From Pseudomonadota bacterium (GTDB taxonomy: Bacteria > Pseudomonadota > Alphaproteobacteria > Rhizobiales > Rhizobiaceae), in contig JAEWOP010000153.1 in the NCBI GenBank assembly GCA_023399635.1, positions 1-49,557 on the forward strand: DNA of 49,557 nucleotides, in the 5' to 3' direction. The position numbers and the translations under genes were made by a program. The notes under the pieces are model-generated. The model made no database searches. It saw nothing but the letters and a program-made list of their open reading frames with translations, and was not told the origin of the DNA. The stretch's first letter is position 1; each line of letters begins with the position of its first letter. Positions 24,603-32,999 of the stretch are shown piece after piece.

Positions 24603-26459
24603 ATGACGAAGGCCGCGATGACCTACGCCACAGGTGAACTTCAACCTCAAATTCAGGATGCACGGCGGTCGCGCCCTTCACCGCTGATCATCTGGTCCGG
24701 TGTCTACGCATTTGTAACTGCGGCGGTGCTTCTGGCGATGTTCATCCCGGCTGCGACGGACTATGTCGGCAGCGACAACGACGACATCATGCGGCTTGTT
24801 CAGGTGAGGGACTTGCTGGCTGGCCAAAGCTGGTATGACCTCACGCAATACCGGCTGGGCCTGGATGGCGGCACGTTGATGCACTGGTCCCGCATTGTTG
24901 ATCTGCCGATTGCGCTCCTGATCCGCACAGCCTCAGTGTTTCTGCCGCAGCATCACGCTGAGGCGGTGGCGCTGACGGCATGGCCGCTGCTTCTTATACC
25001 GTTTCTGCTTTACCCCCTCGGGCTGGCAGCCGGCCGTGTAGCGGGGCCCTCGGCCATGCACATTGCGTTGGGGCTGGGCTGCCTCTTCGCGTTCACCAGT
25101 ATCCGTTTCCATCCAGGAGCGATCGATCACCACAATGTCCAGCTTGTGCTGGCCGCTTGGGTGGCAGCCATGTTGATCGACCCTCTTCGCCGCACAAGAA
25201 GCTATGCGGTGGCAGGTGTCGCTTGCGCCTTGGGCATCGCGATCGGTGCAGAAACCGTGCCGTTCGTTGCGGTCGCCTGCCTTGTCGTCGCTCTCCAGTG
25301 GATCTGGCATGGCGACGAGATCAGGTTGTCCATTCGCGCTTTCGGGTTGTCACTGGCACTTACTGTGTCTGCGATCTTTTTCCTGACCGTTGCGCCCCAT
25401 TCCTACGGTGTGGTGACCTGCGACAGCCTCTCGCTTGGTTTCTATGCCCTCTCCGCCATGGGCGGCCTTTTGCTCGTGGTGGCGACTTACGCGCCACTGC
25501 GAACCTCCTTTAAGGCCCGGCTTTGCATCGGCGGCGCAATCGGGGCCATTTTGCTGGCCTCGGCAAACCTGATAGCGCCTAATTGCCTCGCCAGCCCTCT
25601 CGCCAACCTCGATCCCATGCTGGTCCAGCTGTGGCTGAGCGCAGTGACCGAGGCGCAGTCCTTCACGCACATCCTGCTCCGGCAGCCGCATGCAGTGGGC
25701 GGCTTCTATGTCGTGGGCTTCTTTGCTTTGGCTGTCTGCCTGTTTCGAGCCTTCGACCCAGACCATCGGGAGCTTCATCTGGTGCTCTTCCTGCTGATCG
25801 CCGTGAATTGGGGTATCTCTCTCGTTCAGGTTCGCGGGTTCGCCTTTTCAAACATGCTCAGCATCCTGCCGCTTGCGCTTCTGATTGCAGACCTGCGACG
25901 CGCATCGCAGCAGGATCCTGAAAATGCCAATGCTGCCTTCGCTTACATTGCGACCGTCCTTGCTGCGGTGCCGGCGGTATGGGCTTTCGGCGGTGCGCTG
26001 ATTGCGACGGGTCTGGATGAGCCGATCGGCATGGAAACGGTGACGCAGGAGGCAGGCGGCAGGCAGGAGCAGGGCGAGTGCTCAAGCGAAGCCGACATGG
26101 CTCAACTTGCAGCCATGCCCGCCGGCGTAGTGGCAGCGCCTTCCAACAGCGGAGCCGAAATCCTCCGGTTCACGCCGCATCGGGTGCTGACTGGACCTTA
26201 CCACCGCAACCAGGCGGGGATGCTGACGGAACTCCACATCGGTCTTGCGCCACCCGACGAAGCGCGCGCCTTCCTGGCCGGGGCAGGGGTGACGGTGCTT
26301 GCGTTCTGCAAGACGGATCCCCAAACGGAGATGCTTGTAGCAACGAAAACCGACGGGCTCTATGCAGACCTGTCGCGCGGACTCGTGCCATCCTTTCTCC
26401 AGCCGCTGGGTGGCTCAGAAAGTGGGTTCCGCTTCTACAAGGTGCTCACTGACGGGTAA
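24603..26459 (+). CDS. Polytopic membrane protein, GT-C glycosyltransferase-like
   Basis: 618 residues with about eleven hydrophobic segments in the first 430 residues and a soluble C-terminal domain (about 470-618). After helix 1 comes SDNDDIMRLVQVRDLLAGQ and then GLDGGTLMHWSRIVDLP: an acidic pair followed by a D-x-G and H-W strip in the first outer loop. That arrangement resembles oligosaccharyltransferase STT3 and related GT-C enzymes. No closer family is recognised. It is divergent from the GT2-GtrA pair with 98 bases between starts, so a shared function in transferring a lipid-linked sugar outside the membrane is a fair inference. Acceptor unknown. Confidence 0.7.
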   Translation: MTKAAMTYATGELQPQIQDARRSRPSPLIIWSGVYAFVTAAVLLAMFIPAATDYVGSDNDDIMRLVQVRDLLAGQSWYDLTQYRLGLDGGTLMHWSRIVDLPIALLIRTASVFLPQHHAEAVALTAWPLLLIPFLLYPLGLAAGRVAGPSAMHIALGLGCLFAFTSIRFHPGAIDHHNVQLVLAAWVAAMLIDPLRRTRSYAVAGVACALGIAIGAETVPFVAVACLVVALQWIWHGDEIRLSIRAFGLSLALTVSAIFFLTVAPHSYGVVTCDSLSLGFYALSAMGGLLLVVATYAPLRTSFKARLCIGGAIGAILLASANLIAPNCLASPLANLDPMLVQLWLSAVTEAQSFTHILLRQPHAVGGFYVVGFFALAVCLFRAFDPDHRELHLVLFLLIAVNWGISLVQVRGFAFSNMLSILPLALLIADLRRASQQDPENANAAFAYIATVLAAVPAVWAFGGALIATGLDEPIGMETVTQEAGGRQEQGECSSEADMAQLAAMPAGVVAAPSNSGAEILRFTPHRVLTGPYHRNQAGMLTELHIGLAPPDEARAFLAGAGVTVLAFCKTDPQTEMLVATKTDGLYADLSRGLVPSFLQPLGGSESGFRFYKVLTDG

Positions 26460-26558
26460 GCTCCGGTCGATATGTGGTACGATCACAGAAGCGGCCGCTC
26501 GAGCAGCTAGCCGTACGGGGGAGGGTGAAATCCGGTCCGGCTTCCTGTAGAAGGAAGC

Positions 26559-28181
26559 ATGAACAGTTTCGCCGCCCGAGATTCGCAAACCAATCTTCTC
26601 GAACTTACCATCTCGGAGCTCTCGGGCTCGATCAAACGCACGGTCGAGACGGCCTTCGATCACGTACGGGTTCGAGGAGAGATCTCGGGATATCGCGGCC
26701 AGCATTCCTCCGGACACGCTTACTTCTGCCTCAAGGACGACCGCTCCCGCATCGATGCCGTCGTCTGGAAAGGAACCTTCCCGCGCATCAAGTTTCGCCC
26801 GGAAGAGGGTATGGAGGTCATCGTCACGGGCAAGGTCACCACCTTCCCTGGCTCCTCGAAATACCAGATCGTCATCGAGACGATGGAGCCGGCCGGTGCC
26901 GGCGCGCTGATGGCGCTGCTTGAGGAACGGAAACGGCGCCTGGCGGAAGAAGGCCTCTTCGACCAGTTGCGCAAGCGGCCACTCCCCTTCCTGCCGCGCG
27001 TGATCGGGGTCGTGACGTCCCCCACCGGCGCCGTCATCCGCGACATCCTGCATCGCATCAAGGATCGCTTCCCGGTCCATGTTGTCGTCTGGCCGGTGAA
27101 GGTGCAAGGAGAAGGGTCGGGAGAAGAGGTGGCAGCGGCAATCCGCGGCTTCAATGCTTTGACAGGCGATGGGCCGGCTGCCCGGCCTGACCTTCTGATC
27201 GTGGCACGCGGAGGCGGCAGTCTCGAGGATCTGTGGAGCTTCAACGACGAGATCGTGGTGCGTGCTGCCGCGGAAAACACGATCCCCCTGATTTCGGCCG
27301 TGGGACACGAGACGGACTGGACGCTGATCGACCATGCCGCAGACATGCGTGCACCAACACCAACCGGTGCCGCGGAGATGGCAGTGCCGGTCAAGGCAGA
27401 CCTTGAGGCGCAGGTTGCAAGCCTTGCTGCGCGGCTGCGTGGCTGCGCCAGCCGGCAGCTGGATCAGCATCGCCATTCGGTGCGGGCGCTGGTGCGGGCG
27501 CTGCCATCGTTGGACCAGTTGCTGGCTCTGCCCCGCCGCAGATTTGATGAAGCGGCTGCGGGTCTTGGCCGTGGCCTTGAGCGCACAACGGTTTCCAAGC
27601 GCCGTCACCTCGAACAGGCGACCGCAAGCCTGCGCCTGGACCTCCTGACAAACCGGCTGACCGAGCGACGACGCTTTGTGGCAGAGCAGGGCCTGCGCAA
27701 GGAGCGATGCCTTGAGCGCCATATGCTCCAAGAGCGCAGCCGCGTCTCACGGGCGTCGACCGCACTGTCGGCTCTTCCCGGGCGCCTGCTGGGGCAGTTG
27801 CAGCGTGAACAGCAGCGTGTCTCGTCACTGATGCGCCATGCAGATGCCGCTGTTTTACACCGCCTGACTAGGAACAGGGGGCTCATCTCCGGGCAAGACC
27901 GCGTGTTGCAGTCGCTGTCCTACAAGAACGTCCTGAAGCGTGGATATGCAGTGATCCGTGACGCGAGCGACAGACCGCTAACTTCGGCGGCACGCATTCG
28001 GGCGGGGCAGGTCCTCGCGGTTGAGCTTGCCGATGGGCGCGTACAGGCTATCGCAGAAGGCGCAACGAGCCCGCTGGATGCCAAAACGAATGAAGCTTCC
28101 GGTCGCAAGCCGGCGGCACCCAAGGCGGCACCCAACGCGGAACGAGCGGTGGAACCGCCCAAACAGGGGAGCCTTTTCTGA
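26559..28181 (+). CDS. xseA: Exodeoxyribonuclease VII large subunit
   Basis: 540 residues. The N-terminal OB-fold runs from about 10 to 115 (LTISELSGSIKRTVETAFDH, GHAYFCLKDD). The catalytic core holds VVTSPTGAVIRDILHR, IVARGGGSLEDLWSFNDE and SAVGHETDWTLIDHAADMRAPTPTGAAE, broken here at the key strings PTGAVIRD, RGGGSLEDLW and GHETD. The C-terminus is a long Arg/Leu-rich coiled coil that holds XseB subunits, then the SYKNVLKRGYAVIRD closing motif. It degrades single-stranded DNA in repair. xseB is not in the window. The start follows AGAAGGAAGC. The long tail after residue 480 is Ala/Pro-rich and low complexity. Confidence 0.96.
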   Translation: MNSFAARDSQTNLLELTISELSGSIKRTVETAFDHVRVRGEISGYRGQHSSGHAYFCLKDDRSRIDAVVWKGTFPRIKFRPEEGMEVIVTGKVTTFPGSSKYQIVIETMEPAGAGALMALLEERKRRLAEEGLFDQLRKRPLPFLPRVIGVVTSPTGAVIRDILHRIKDRFPVHVVVWPVKVQGEGSGEEVAAAIRGFNALTGDGPAARPDLLIVARGGGSLEDLWSFNDEIVVRAAAENTIPLISAVGHETDWTLIDHAADMRAPTPTGAAEMAVPVKADLEAQVASLAARLRGCASRQLDQHRHSVRALVRALPSLDQLLALPRRRFDEAAAGLGRGLERTTVSKRRHLEQATASLRLDLLTNRLTERRRFVAEQGLRKERCLERHMLQERSRVSRASTALSALPGRLLGQLQREQQRVSSLMRHADAAVLHRLTRNRGLISGQDRVLQSLSYKNVLKRGYAVIRDASDRPLTSAARIRAGQVLAVELADGRVQAIAEGATSPLDAKTNEASGRKPAAPKAAPNAERAVEPPKQGSLF

Positions 28182-28272
28182 TCGCGCTCGTTGGCAGGCC
28201 CTGTTTGCGTGGACGGAATCCACACTATCTAGGAAGCATCGGCTTCGGCCACTTGCGGATCAGGAGTGTGTG

Positions 28273-28608
28273 ATGATGAAATTTCCGACTGTTGCCGCCG
28301 CGCTTGCGGTGCTGATGGCTGCAACCGCGTTGCCTGCCGAAGCGGAGCAGAGCGAGCTTTCCGTGTTTCTGTTCGGGCGCGATTATAACGACGGCGTCGT
28401 AGCGGTGCCTGTTACCGAGAACCGCGAACGTGGCGACGATCTGCGTCTGTCAAACTACGCCTTTCCCGCACGCATGCGGATGGCTCAAGGGTTGGTTATG
28501 GCCGATCCGTCTTTGCAGGACGCTTTGGCCCGCCGCAACATTGCTGTGCACAACGTGCTTTGGGTGCAAACTGCCGCCAATGGCGGCAGGATCATCTACT
28601 ACCGCTGA
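28273..28608 (+). CDS. Putative periplasmic protein, 111 aa, unknown function
   Basis: A clear signal peptide opens the protein: MMKFPTVAAALAVLMAATAL, then PAEAEQ with an A-x-A cleavage site. The mature part of about 87 residues (LSVFLFGRDYNDGVVAVPV, NYAFPARMRMAQGLVMA, NVLWVQTAANGG) has no cysteine and no motif I can assign. CAGGAG stands six bases before ATG 28273; the second ATG three bases on would fit equally. The longer open frame upstream overlaps the end of xseA and is not used. It is convergent with the M29 aminopeptidase. Confidence 0.75.
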   Translation: MMKFPTVAAALAVLMAATALPAEAEQSELSVFLFGRDYNDGVVAVPVTENRERGDDLRLSNYAFPARMRMAQGLVMADPSLQDALARRNIAVHNVLWVQTAANGGRIIYYR

Positions 28609-28642
28609 GACCCGTTCATCCACGCGAAGCAGCGCGAGAAGC

Positions 28643-29896
28643 TTAGGTCCACTCGCCCTGTCGCATGACCGGAACAGTCGATCCGTCTGGCTTGATGCCG
28701 TCGATATCGATCTTGTCGGAGCCGATCATCCAGTCGATGTGAATGAGGCTGGAGTTGCCACCCTGGGCTGCAATCTGCTCCTGGCTGAGCGAAGCGCCGT
28801 CGAGGAAGCACTTGGAGTAGCATTGGCCGAGTGCGATGTGGCAGGAAGCGTTCTCGTCGAAGAGCGTGTTGTAGAAGAGGATGCCGCTCTTCGAGATCGG
28901 AGATGAATGCGGCACGAGAGCAACCTCGCCAAGACGACGCGCACCGTCGTCGGTGTCGAGAACCTTGTTCAAGACCGCCTCGCCCTTGCTCGCTTTCGCT
29001 TCGACGATCCGTCCGCCTTCGAACTTCACCTGGATCTCGTCGATCAAACTGCCTTGATGCGACAGCGGCTTGGTGGAGGAGACATAGCCTTCCACCTTCA
29101 GCGCGTGCGGCGTGGTGAAGACTTCCTCAGTGGGGATATTCGGGTTGCAGGTGACGCCGTTCTTGGCCGTCGAGGCACCGCCATGCCACTCGTGGCCGTC
29201 GGCCAGTCCGACGGTGAGGTCGGTGCCTGGTCCGCGAAAGTGGAGGGCGGAGAAGCGCTCTCCGTTCAGCCAGGCAGAACGGCTATGAAGCGCTGTGTTA
29301 TGCGCGGCCCAGGCGGCGATTGGATCGGCCCGATCGACGCGCGAGGCAGCAAAGATCGCCTCGGCAAGCTGGAAGATCGCTTCCTCCTCCGGCAGATCGG
29401 GAAAGACGACCTTTGCCCATGACGGATTGGGGTAGGAGATGATGTTCCAGTTGATGTCAAAGTTGGAGATCTTTTCCAGCGCCGGCTTGTAGGCCATCGA
29501 GTTTGCCTTGTTGGCGCGTGCCACCTTGGCCGGATCCTGGCTGGCGAGGAGCAAAGGGTTGTCGCCAGCAATTGCGAGGCGCGCGGCACCGTTTGCGTAA
29601 GCCTTGGCCATTCCGTCGTAGAGCCAGCCGGAGGCCTTGTCGAAGCTCGCGTCGGGTGCATGGGCATACCGGGCAAGCGTCGCCTCTTCGTCCGCGTAGA
29701 AAGTGGTGACGAGGCCCGCACCTGCCATATAAGCGTGCTTGGTGATCAGTCGCACGAGTGGCAGCGCCGCAATCGGTGCCGTGATCACCAGATCCTGGTC
29801 GCGCTGAAGCTGCAGGCCAACTTTGACCGCCACCTCTGCAAGCTTCTCCAGTTTGATCGGGTCGATGGCGCTCTTGATGTCGGAGTGGATATTCAT
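28643..29896 (-). CDS. Aminopeptidase, family M29 (AmpS/PepS type)
   Basis: 417 residues, the usual size for the family. Metal ligands can be placed: Glu in NPNIPTEEVFTTP, Glu in RLGEVALV, His in ENASCHIALG and the His/Asp pair in SLIHIDWMIGS. GTDLTVGLADGHEW lies just before the first ligand, as in AmpS and AmpT. It is a cytoplasmic dinuclear cobalt/zinc exopeptidase that removes N-terminal residues from short peptides. No signal peptide is present. The gene stands alone on the minus strand, convergent with the small periplasmic protein. Confidence 0.95.
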   Translation of the reverse strand: MNIHSDIKSAIDPIKLEKLAEVAVKVGLQLQRDQDLVITAPIAALPLVRLITKHAYMAGAGLVTTFYADEEATLARYAHAPDASFDKASGWLYDGMAKAYANGAARLAIAGDNPLLLASQDPAKVARANKANSMAYKPALEKISNFDINWNIISYPNPSWAKVVFPDLPEEEAIFQLAEAIFAASRVDRADPIAAWAAHNTALHSRSAWLNGERFSALHFRGPGTDLTVGLADGHEWHGGASTAKNGVTCNPNIPTEEVFTTPHALKVEGYVSSTKPLSHQGSLIDEIQVKFEGGRIVEAKASKGEAVLNKVLDTDDGARRLGEVALVPHSSPISKSGILFYNTLFDENASCHIALGQCYSKCFLDGASLSQEQIAAQGGNSSLIHIDWMIGSDKIDIDGIKPDGSTVPVMRQGEWT

Positions 29897-29960
29897 CGTC
29901 TCACTATTCCTGTGTTCGGAAGGTCAGAGACAGATAATGCTCTCTCACCCATCCTTGTAG

Positions 29961-30436
29961 TCAGTCCGTGACAAGATTTGCCGCAATAGCCTTCAAGGCG
30001 CTTCTCGCGTCCTCAGGCGAAAGCCGCACCTGCAGGCCGCGTTGGCCACCGTTTATGTAGACATGACTTTCGGAAAGGGCGGCAGCTTCGAGCGCGGTCG
30101 GCACCTGCCGCTTCTGACCAAAGGGGCTGATCCCGCCGACATGGTAGCCGGTGACCCGTTCCGCGTCCGCAGGCTTCATCATCTGAGCGGACTTCCCGCC
30201 AAAGGCCGCAGCGAGCTTCTTCATGCTGACCTCCTTGTCCGAGGCACGATCACGCAGACGGGTTTTCCATCTACCTCCGCCATCAGGGTCTTCAACACCC
30301 GGTGCGGTGGCTCGCCAATGGCATCGGCGGCCTGCAGCCCGATACGGTCCGCCGAAGGGTCATAGTCATAGCTGACCGTGCTAAGAGCCACTCCAGCTTT
30401 CGTTAGAGCCTGCGTGGCCCGGGTCGTCCTGGACAT
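29961..30436 (-). pseudogene. ybaK: ybaK/ebsC Cys-tRNA(Pro) deacylase, broken by a one-base frameshift
   Basis: The first half runs from ATG 30436 (MSRTTRATQALTKAGVALST through LKTLMAEVDGKPVCVIVP). Near 30241-30246 the frame slips, and the rest continues one frame over as SDKEVSMKKLAAAFGGKSAQ, PADAERVTGYHVGGISPFGQ and so on to the stop at 29961. Adding one base after GTGCC would restore a 158-residue protein, the normal YbaK length. YbaK removes cysteine wrongly loaded on tRNA-Pro. Residues on both sides look conserved, so the break is recent or is a sequencing error. The gene starts seven bases after the Spx/ArsC-like gene and was in its operon. Confidence 0.85.
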
Positions 30437-30443
30437 GGGCGCC

Positions 30444-30791
30444 TCAGCGAAAGTGCTGCTCGTATACGTCCGGCTTGAAGCCGACGATGATCTCGCCATC
30501 GCACTCAAGAACCGGGCGCTTGATCATGGAGGGCTGGTCCAGCATCAATGTCACGGCCTTCTCCCGGTCAAGATCGATCTTTGCGGTTTCCGGGAGTTTG
30601 CGGAACGTCGTTCCAGCCCGGTTCAGGACCGTTTCCCACCCCACGGCGTCGGTCCACAGATCAAGATGCGCGCTGTCGATCCCTTCTTTCTTGTAGTCAT
30701 GGAAGTGATAGCTGACGCCGCGTTCGTCGAGCCAGCTGCGGGCCTTCTTCATGGTGTCGCAGTTCTTGATGCCGTAGAGAGTAACGGGCAC
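30444..30791 (-). CDS. Spx/ArsC-like protein, YffB type
   Basis: 115 residues from GTG 30791, chosen because GGAGG lies seven bases upstream and the protein then begins like YffB: VPVTLYGIKNCDTMKKARSW. The thioredoxin-like fold has one Cys in NCDTMKKA, so CxxM rather than CxxC, and RPVLECDGEIIVGF near the end. The family includes arsenate reductases and the Spx regulators; YffB-type members have unproven function. It heads an operon with ybaK. A longer start at 30872 would add 27 residues of no family similarity. Confidence 0.88.
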   Translation of the reverse strand: MPVTLYGIKNCDTMKKARSWLDERGVSYHFHDYKKEGIDSAHLDLWTDAVGWETVLNRAGTTFRKLPETAKIDLDREKAVTLMLDQPSMIKRPVLECDGEIIVGFKPDVYEQHFR

Positions 30792-30959
30792 GGTGGATCC
30801 TCCAGATGATCGGGAACCGATAGCAACCGCTGCGCCAGCTCCGCAAGCCTTGATATGGATCATCCGGGCCATGCTCTTTCGTCATGCCTCACTTGCCGCC
30901 TTGTTCATTGCGGGGTGGGCCTGTTGAGCCCACATTAACCTCATCAAAGGAGCAAGACC

Positions 30960-31124
30960 ATGTCAGCCCAACGCATCCGCACATCCACCCGCTTCATTGG
31001 CCGCGCGCTCGCAGTCTTCGGTGCCGCGGTGCATGCTTCCAGTGCGGTGGAAAATCACCGCAGGCCAGCCAAACACGACCTGGAAACCCTTGGGATCGAT
31101 CCGAAGGCGTTCGACCAGATCTGA
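30960..31124 (+). CDS. Small basic protein, 54 aa, unknown function
   Basis: ATG 30960 has AAAGGAG seven bases upstream and the frame closes at TGA 31122. The protein has MSAQRIRTSTRFIGRALAVF at the N-terminus, a possible amphipathic or membrane-associated helix, and ends HDLETLGIDPKAFDQI, a compact helix-turn segment of the kind conserved in small Rhizobiales proteins. No cysteine, no clear membrane span. A 19-base stem-loop (GTGGGC/GCCCAC, 30915-30933) lies in its leader, 27 bases before the start. Confidence 0.75.
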   Translation: MSAQRIRTSTRFIGRALAVFGAAVHASSAVENHRRPAKHDLETLGIDPKAFDQI

Positions 31125-31214
31125 TCGCGGGTCACGCGTGACCACGTTTTAAGCAGCTATACCGATTGTTAACTCTGCTGTCGCATCATCTTGGGATACC
31201 AGGGAGGTGGTGCG

Positions 31215-32657
31215 GTGGCTGCGATTGCTCAGAGCATGGATGATGACGCACTGTCGGATGGCCTGACAGTGGATCCTCAGATATTGCAAGCGTCGGTGGG
31301 CAAGCTTGCTTTGGAAGCGTCCGATCTCGGCCTCCACCTCGTCGATATTGCGGGCACCATCCAGGATACGGCCGCACAGTCTTCCGAACATGCGAGCCTC
31401 TTGTCCCGCCTGACGCAGGCCGCCGAAGGGATTGCCGAGGCGAATGGGCAGATCGCCCGATCCCTGAGCGAAACCGACAAGCTGGCCGCCAGTGCCAGAC
31501 AGGTTCTGGGAGAACAGGCGCAGCAGTTGAGCGGCTCCGTTGTCGCGATCGACCACATGGTCACCGCCTCGGAAGAGATTGGTGCGGAAATCAAATCTTT
31601 CTCTGTGGCGCTCGCCGACGTCGGACGCCTGGCCGATGCGATCGGAACGATTGCTCGCCAGACCAACCTCCTTGCCCTTAATGCTGCAATCGAAGCAGCG
31701 CGCGCGGGTGACGCGGGCAAAGGCTTTGCCGTCGTCGCTGCCGAAGTTCGTGCTTTGTCGCTTCAGACGTCTCAAACGACCAGTTCAATTCAATCGACGC
31801 TCGAACAGCTTGGCGGAAGGATCGAGCGTCTTGTCGCGGCAGGTGAGGGGGCGCGCGTTTCTGCCGAAGGGGTGAAGAGCACCGCAAGGGATGTGCAGGG
31901 ATCCTTCAAAGGGGTCGAGGATGTCATGTCACAGATCCTCGACAGCGCGTCGTCGCTGGCGTCCACCACCGAAGTCGTCGATCGCCAATGCAGCGAATTT
32001 GCCGGATCGATCGCGACTGCGGCCACTACGCTCCTCAAGTCCAACGAGAAGCTTCAGGAAACCTCGGCACGCGTGGGCGAGGTTGTCGCGATCTCGGAAC
32101 GCATCATCCAGGCAACGGCAAGTGCTGGAACGGAAACGCCTGACACACCCTATATCCGAGCCGCAATGGAGATTGCCGCCGAAGTTTCCACCACATTCGA
32201 AGCTGCCGTTCGCGCGGGACGCATCGATATGGGTGCACTCTTCGACCGGCAGTACCAGCCGATCAGAGGCAGTGACCCTGTCCAGTACATGACACGGTTC
32301 ACCGAATTCACCGATCTCGTGCTGCCGTCGATCCAGGAAAAGGTGGCGGCAAGCGACGAGCGCGTGGCGTTTTGCGCTGCAGTGGATAACAACGGTTATC
32401 TTCCCACCCACAATCGCAAGTTTTCGCAACCGCAGCGCCCCGGCGATGTTGACTGGAACACTGCCAACTGCCGCAATCGACGCATCTTCAACGATCGGGT
32501 GGGGCTTTCTGCGGGACGCAATACAGAGCCATTCCTGCTGCAGACCTATCGCCGCGACATGGGCGGCGGCCAGTTCGTGCTGATGAAGGACATCTCCGCG
32601 CCGATCACCGTCAACGGCCGGCACTGGGGTGGCTTGAGGCTGGCAATTCGGGTGTAG
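31215..32657 (+). CDS. Soluble methyl-accepting chemotaxis protein with C-terminal sensor region
   Basis: 480 residues from GTG 31215, with GGGAGG seven bases upstream; a TTG 24 bases earlier has no ribosome site. There is no membrane helix or HAMP domain. The signalling coiled coil fills about 30-300, with the kinase-control tip IARQTNLLALNAAIEAARAG and DAGKGFAVVAAEVRALS. From about 325 to 480 a separate domain follows, with AVDNNGYLPTHNRKFSQPQ, NRRIFNDRVG, QTYRRDMGGGQF and NGRHWGGLRL. This C-terminal domain recurs in soluble receptors and resembles a Cache-like ligand fold; that is inference. The order is the reverse of membrane receptors. No CheR-binding pentapeptide is present and no other chemotaxis gene is near. 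Confidence 0.92.
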   Translation: MAAIAQSMDDDALSDGLTVDPQILQASVGKLALEASDLGLHLVDIAGTIQDTAAQSSEHASLLSRLTQAAEGIAEANGQIARSLSETDKLAASARQVLGEQAQQLSGSVVAIDHMVTASEEIGAEIKSFSVALADVGRLADAIGTIARQTNLLALNAAIEAARAGDAGKGFAVVAAEVRALSLQTSQTTSSIQSTLEQLGGRIERLVAAGEGARVSAEGVKSTARDVQGSFKGVEDVMSQILDSASSLASTTEVVDRQCSEFAGSIATAATTLLKSNEKLQETSARVGEVVAISERIIQATASAGTETPDTPYIRAAMEIAAEVSTTFEAAVRAGRIDMGALFDRQYQPIRGSDPVQYMTRFTEFTDLVLPSIQEKVAASDERVAFCAAVDNNGYLPTHNRKFSQPQRPGDVDWNTANCRNRRIFNDRVGLSAGRNTEPFLLQTYRRDMGGGQFVLMKDISAPITVNGRHWGGLRLAIRV

Positions 32658-32675
32658 GATCTCTTGTCGTGAACA

Positions 32676-32981
32676 TCATAGCCGAAGGATTGGGAGCGCC
32701 CGGATGATGATCTCGTCCTGATCGAACCGCTCCTCCAGATCCTTCCGCATATCCGCCCACCATTGGCGGTCGACCTCGTCCACCATGACCTCAGCCGTGA
32801 CAATGGCGTCCCGTTCCACGCCCGTATCGCTCAGCCAAAGGCCTTCGGCCGGAGCGCTGCGGTGAAAGGTCATCCCGCCGAATTTGCGGGTCAGCTCGTC
32901 ACGAACAGTCGCGAAAAGTTCGGGCGCAAAGGGTGAGCCGGAGGCGTCGGTGGTCGGCAGCAGGATCTGAACAAGATGCAT
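32676..32981 (-). CDS. Conserved hypothetical protein, 101 aa
   Basis: MHLVQILLPTTDASGSPFAP, RKFGGMTFHRSAPAEGLW and EVDRQWWADMRKDLEERFDQ give a small alpha/beta protein with no membrane or signal segment. The pattern, a ferredoxin-like strand-helix-strand with an aromatic WW pair, is of a type common beside housekeeping genes in rhizobia; I know no function. It lies 18 bases downstream of the guaA stop side on the same strand (32981 versus guaA end at 33000), so it is probably co-transcribed with guaA. Confidence in the gene rests on coherent length, composition and close spacing. Confidence 0.72.
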   Translation of the reverse strand: MHLVQILLPTTDASGSPFAPELFATVRDELTRKFGGMTFHRSAPAEGLWLSDTGVERDAIVTAEVMVDEVDRQWWADMRKDLEERFDQDEIIIRALPILRL

Positions 32982-32999
32982 GATGCCGCCGCTTGCCCT

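Noticed and set aside
26415..27731. Open frame of 438 aa opposite xseA
   Set aside because: Shadow of xseA; Cys/His/Arg-rich with no recognisable domain.
30915..30933. Stem-loop GTGGGC/GCCCAC as a riboswitch or terminator
   Set aside because: Short six-base stem, no T-tract and no conserved riboswitch core; probably incidental leader structure.
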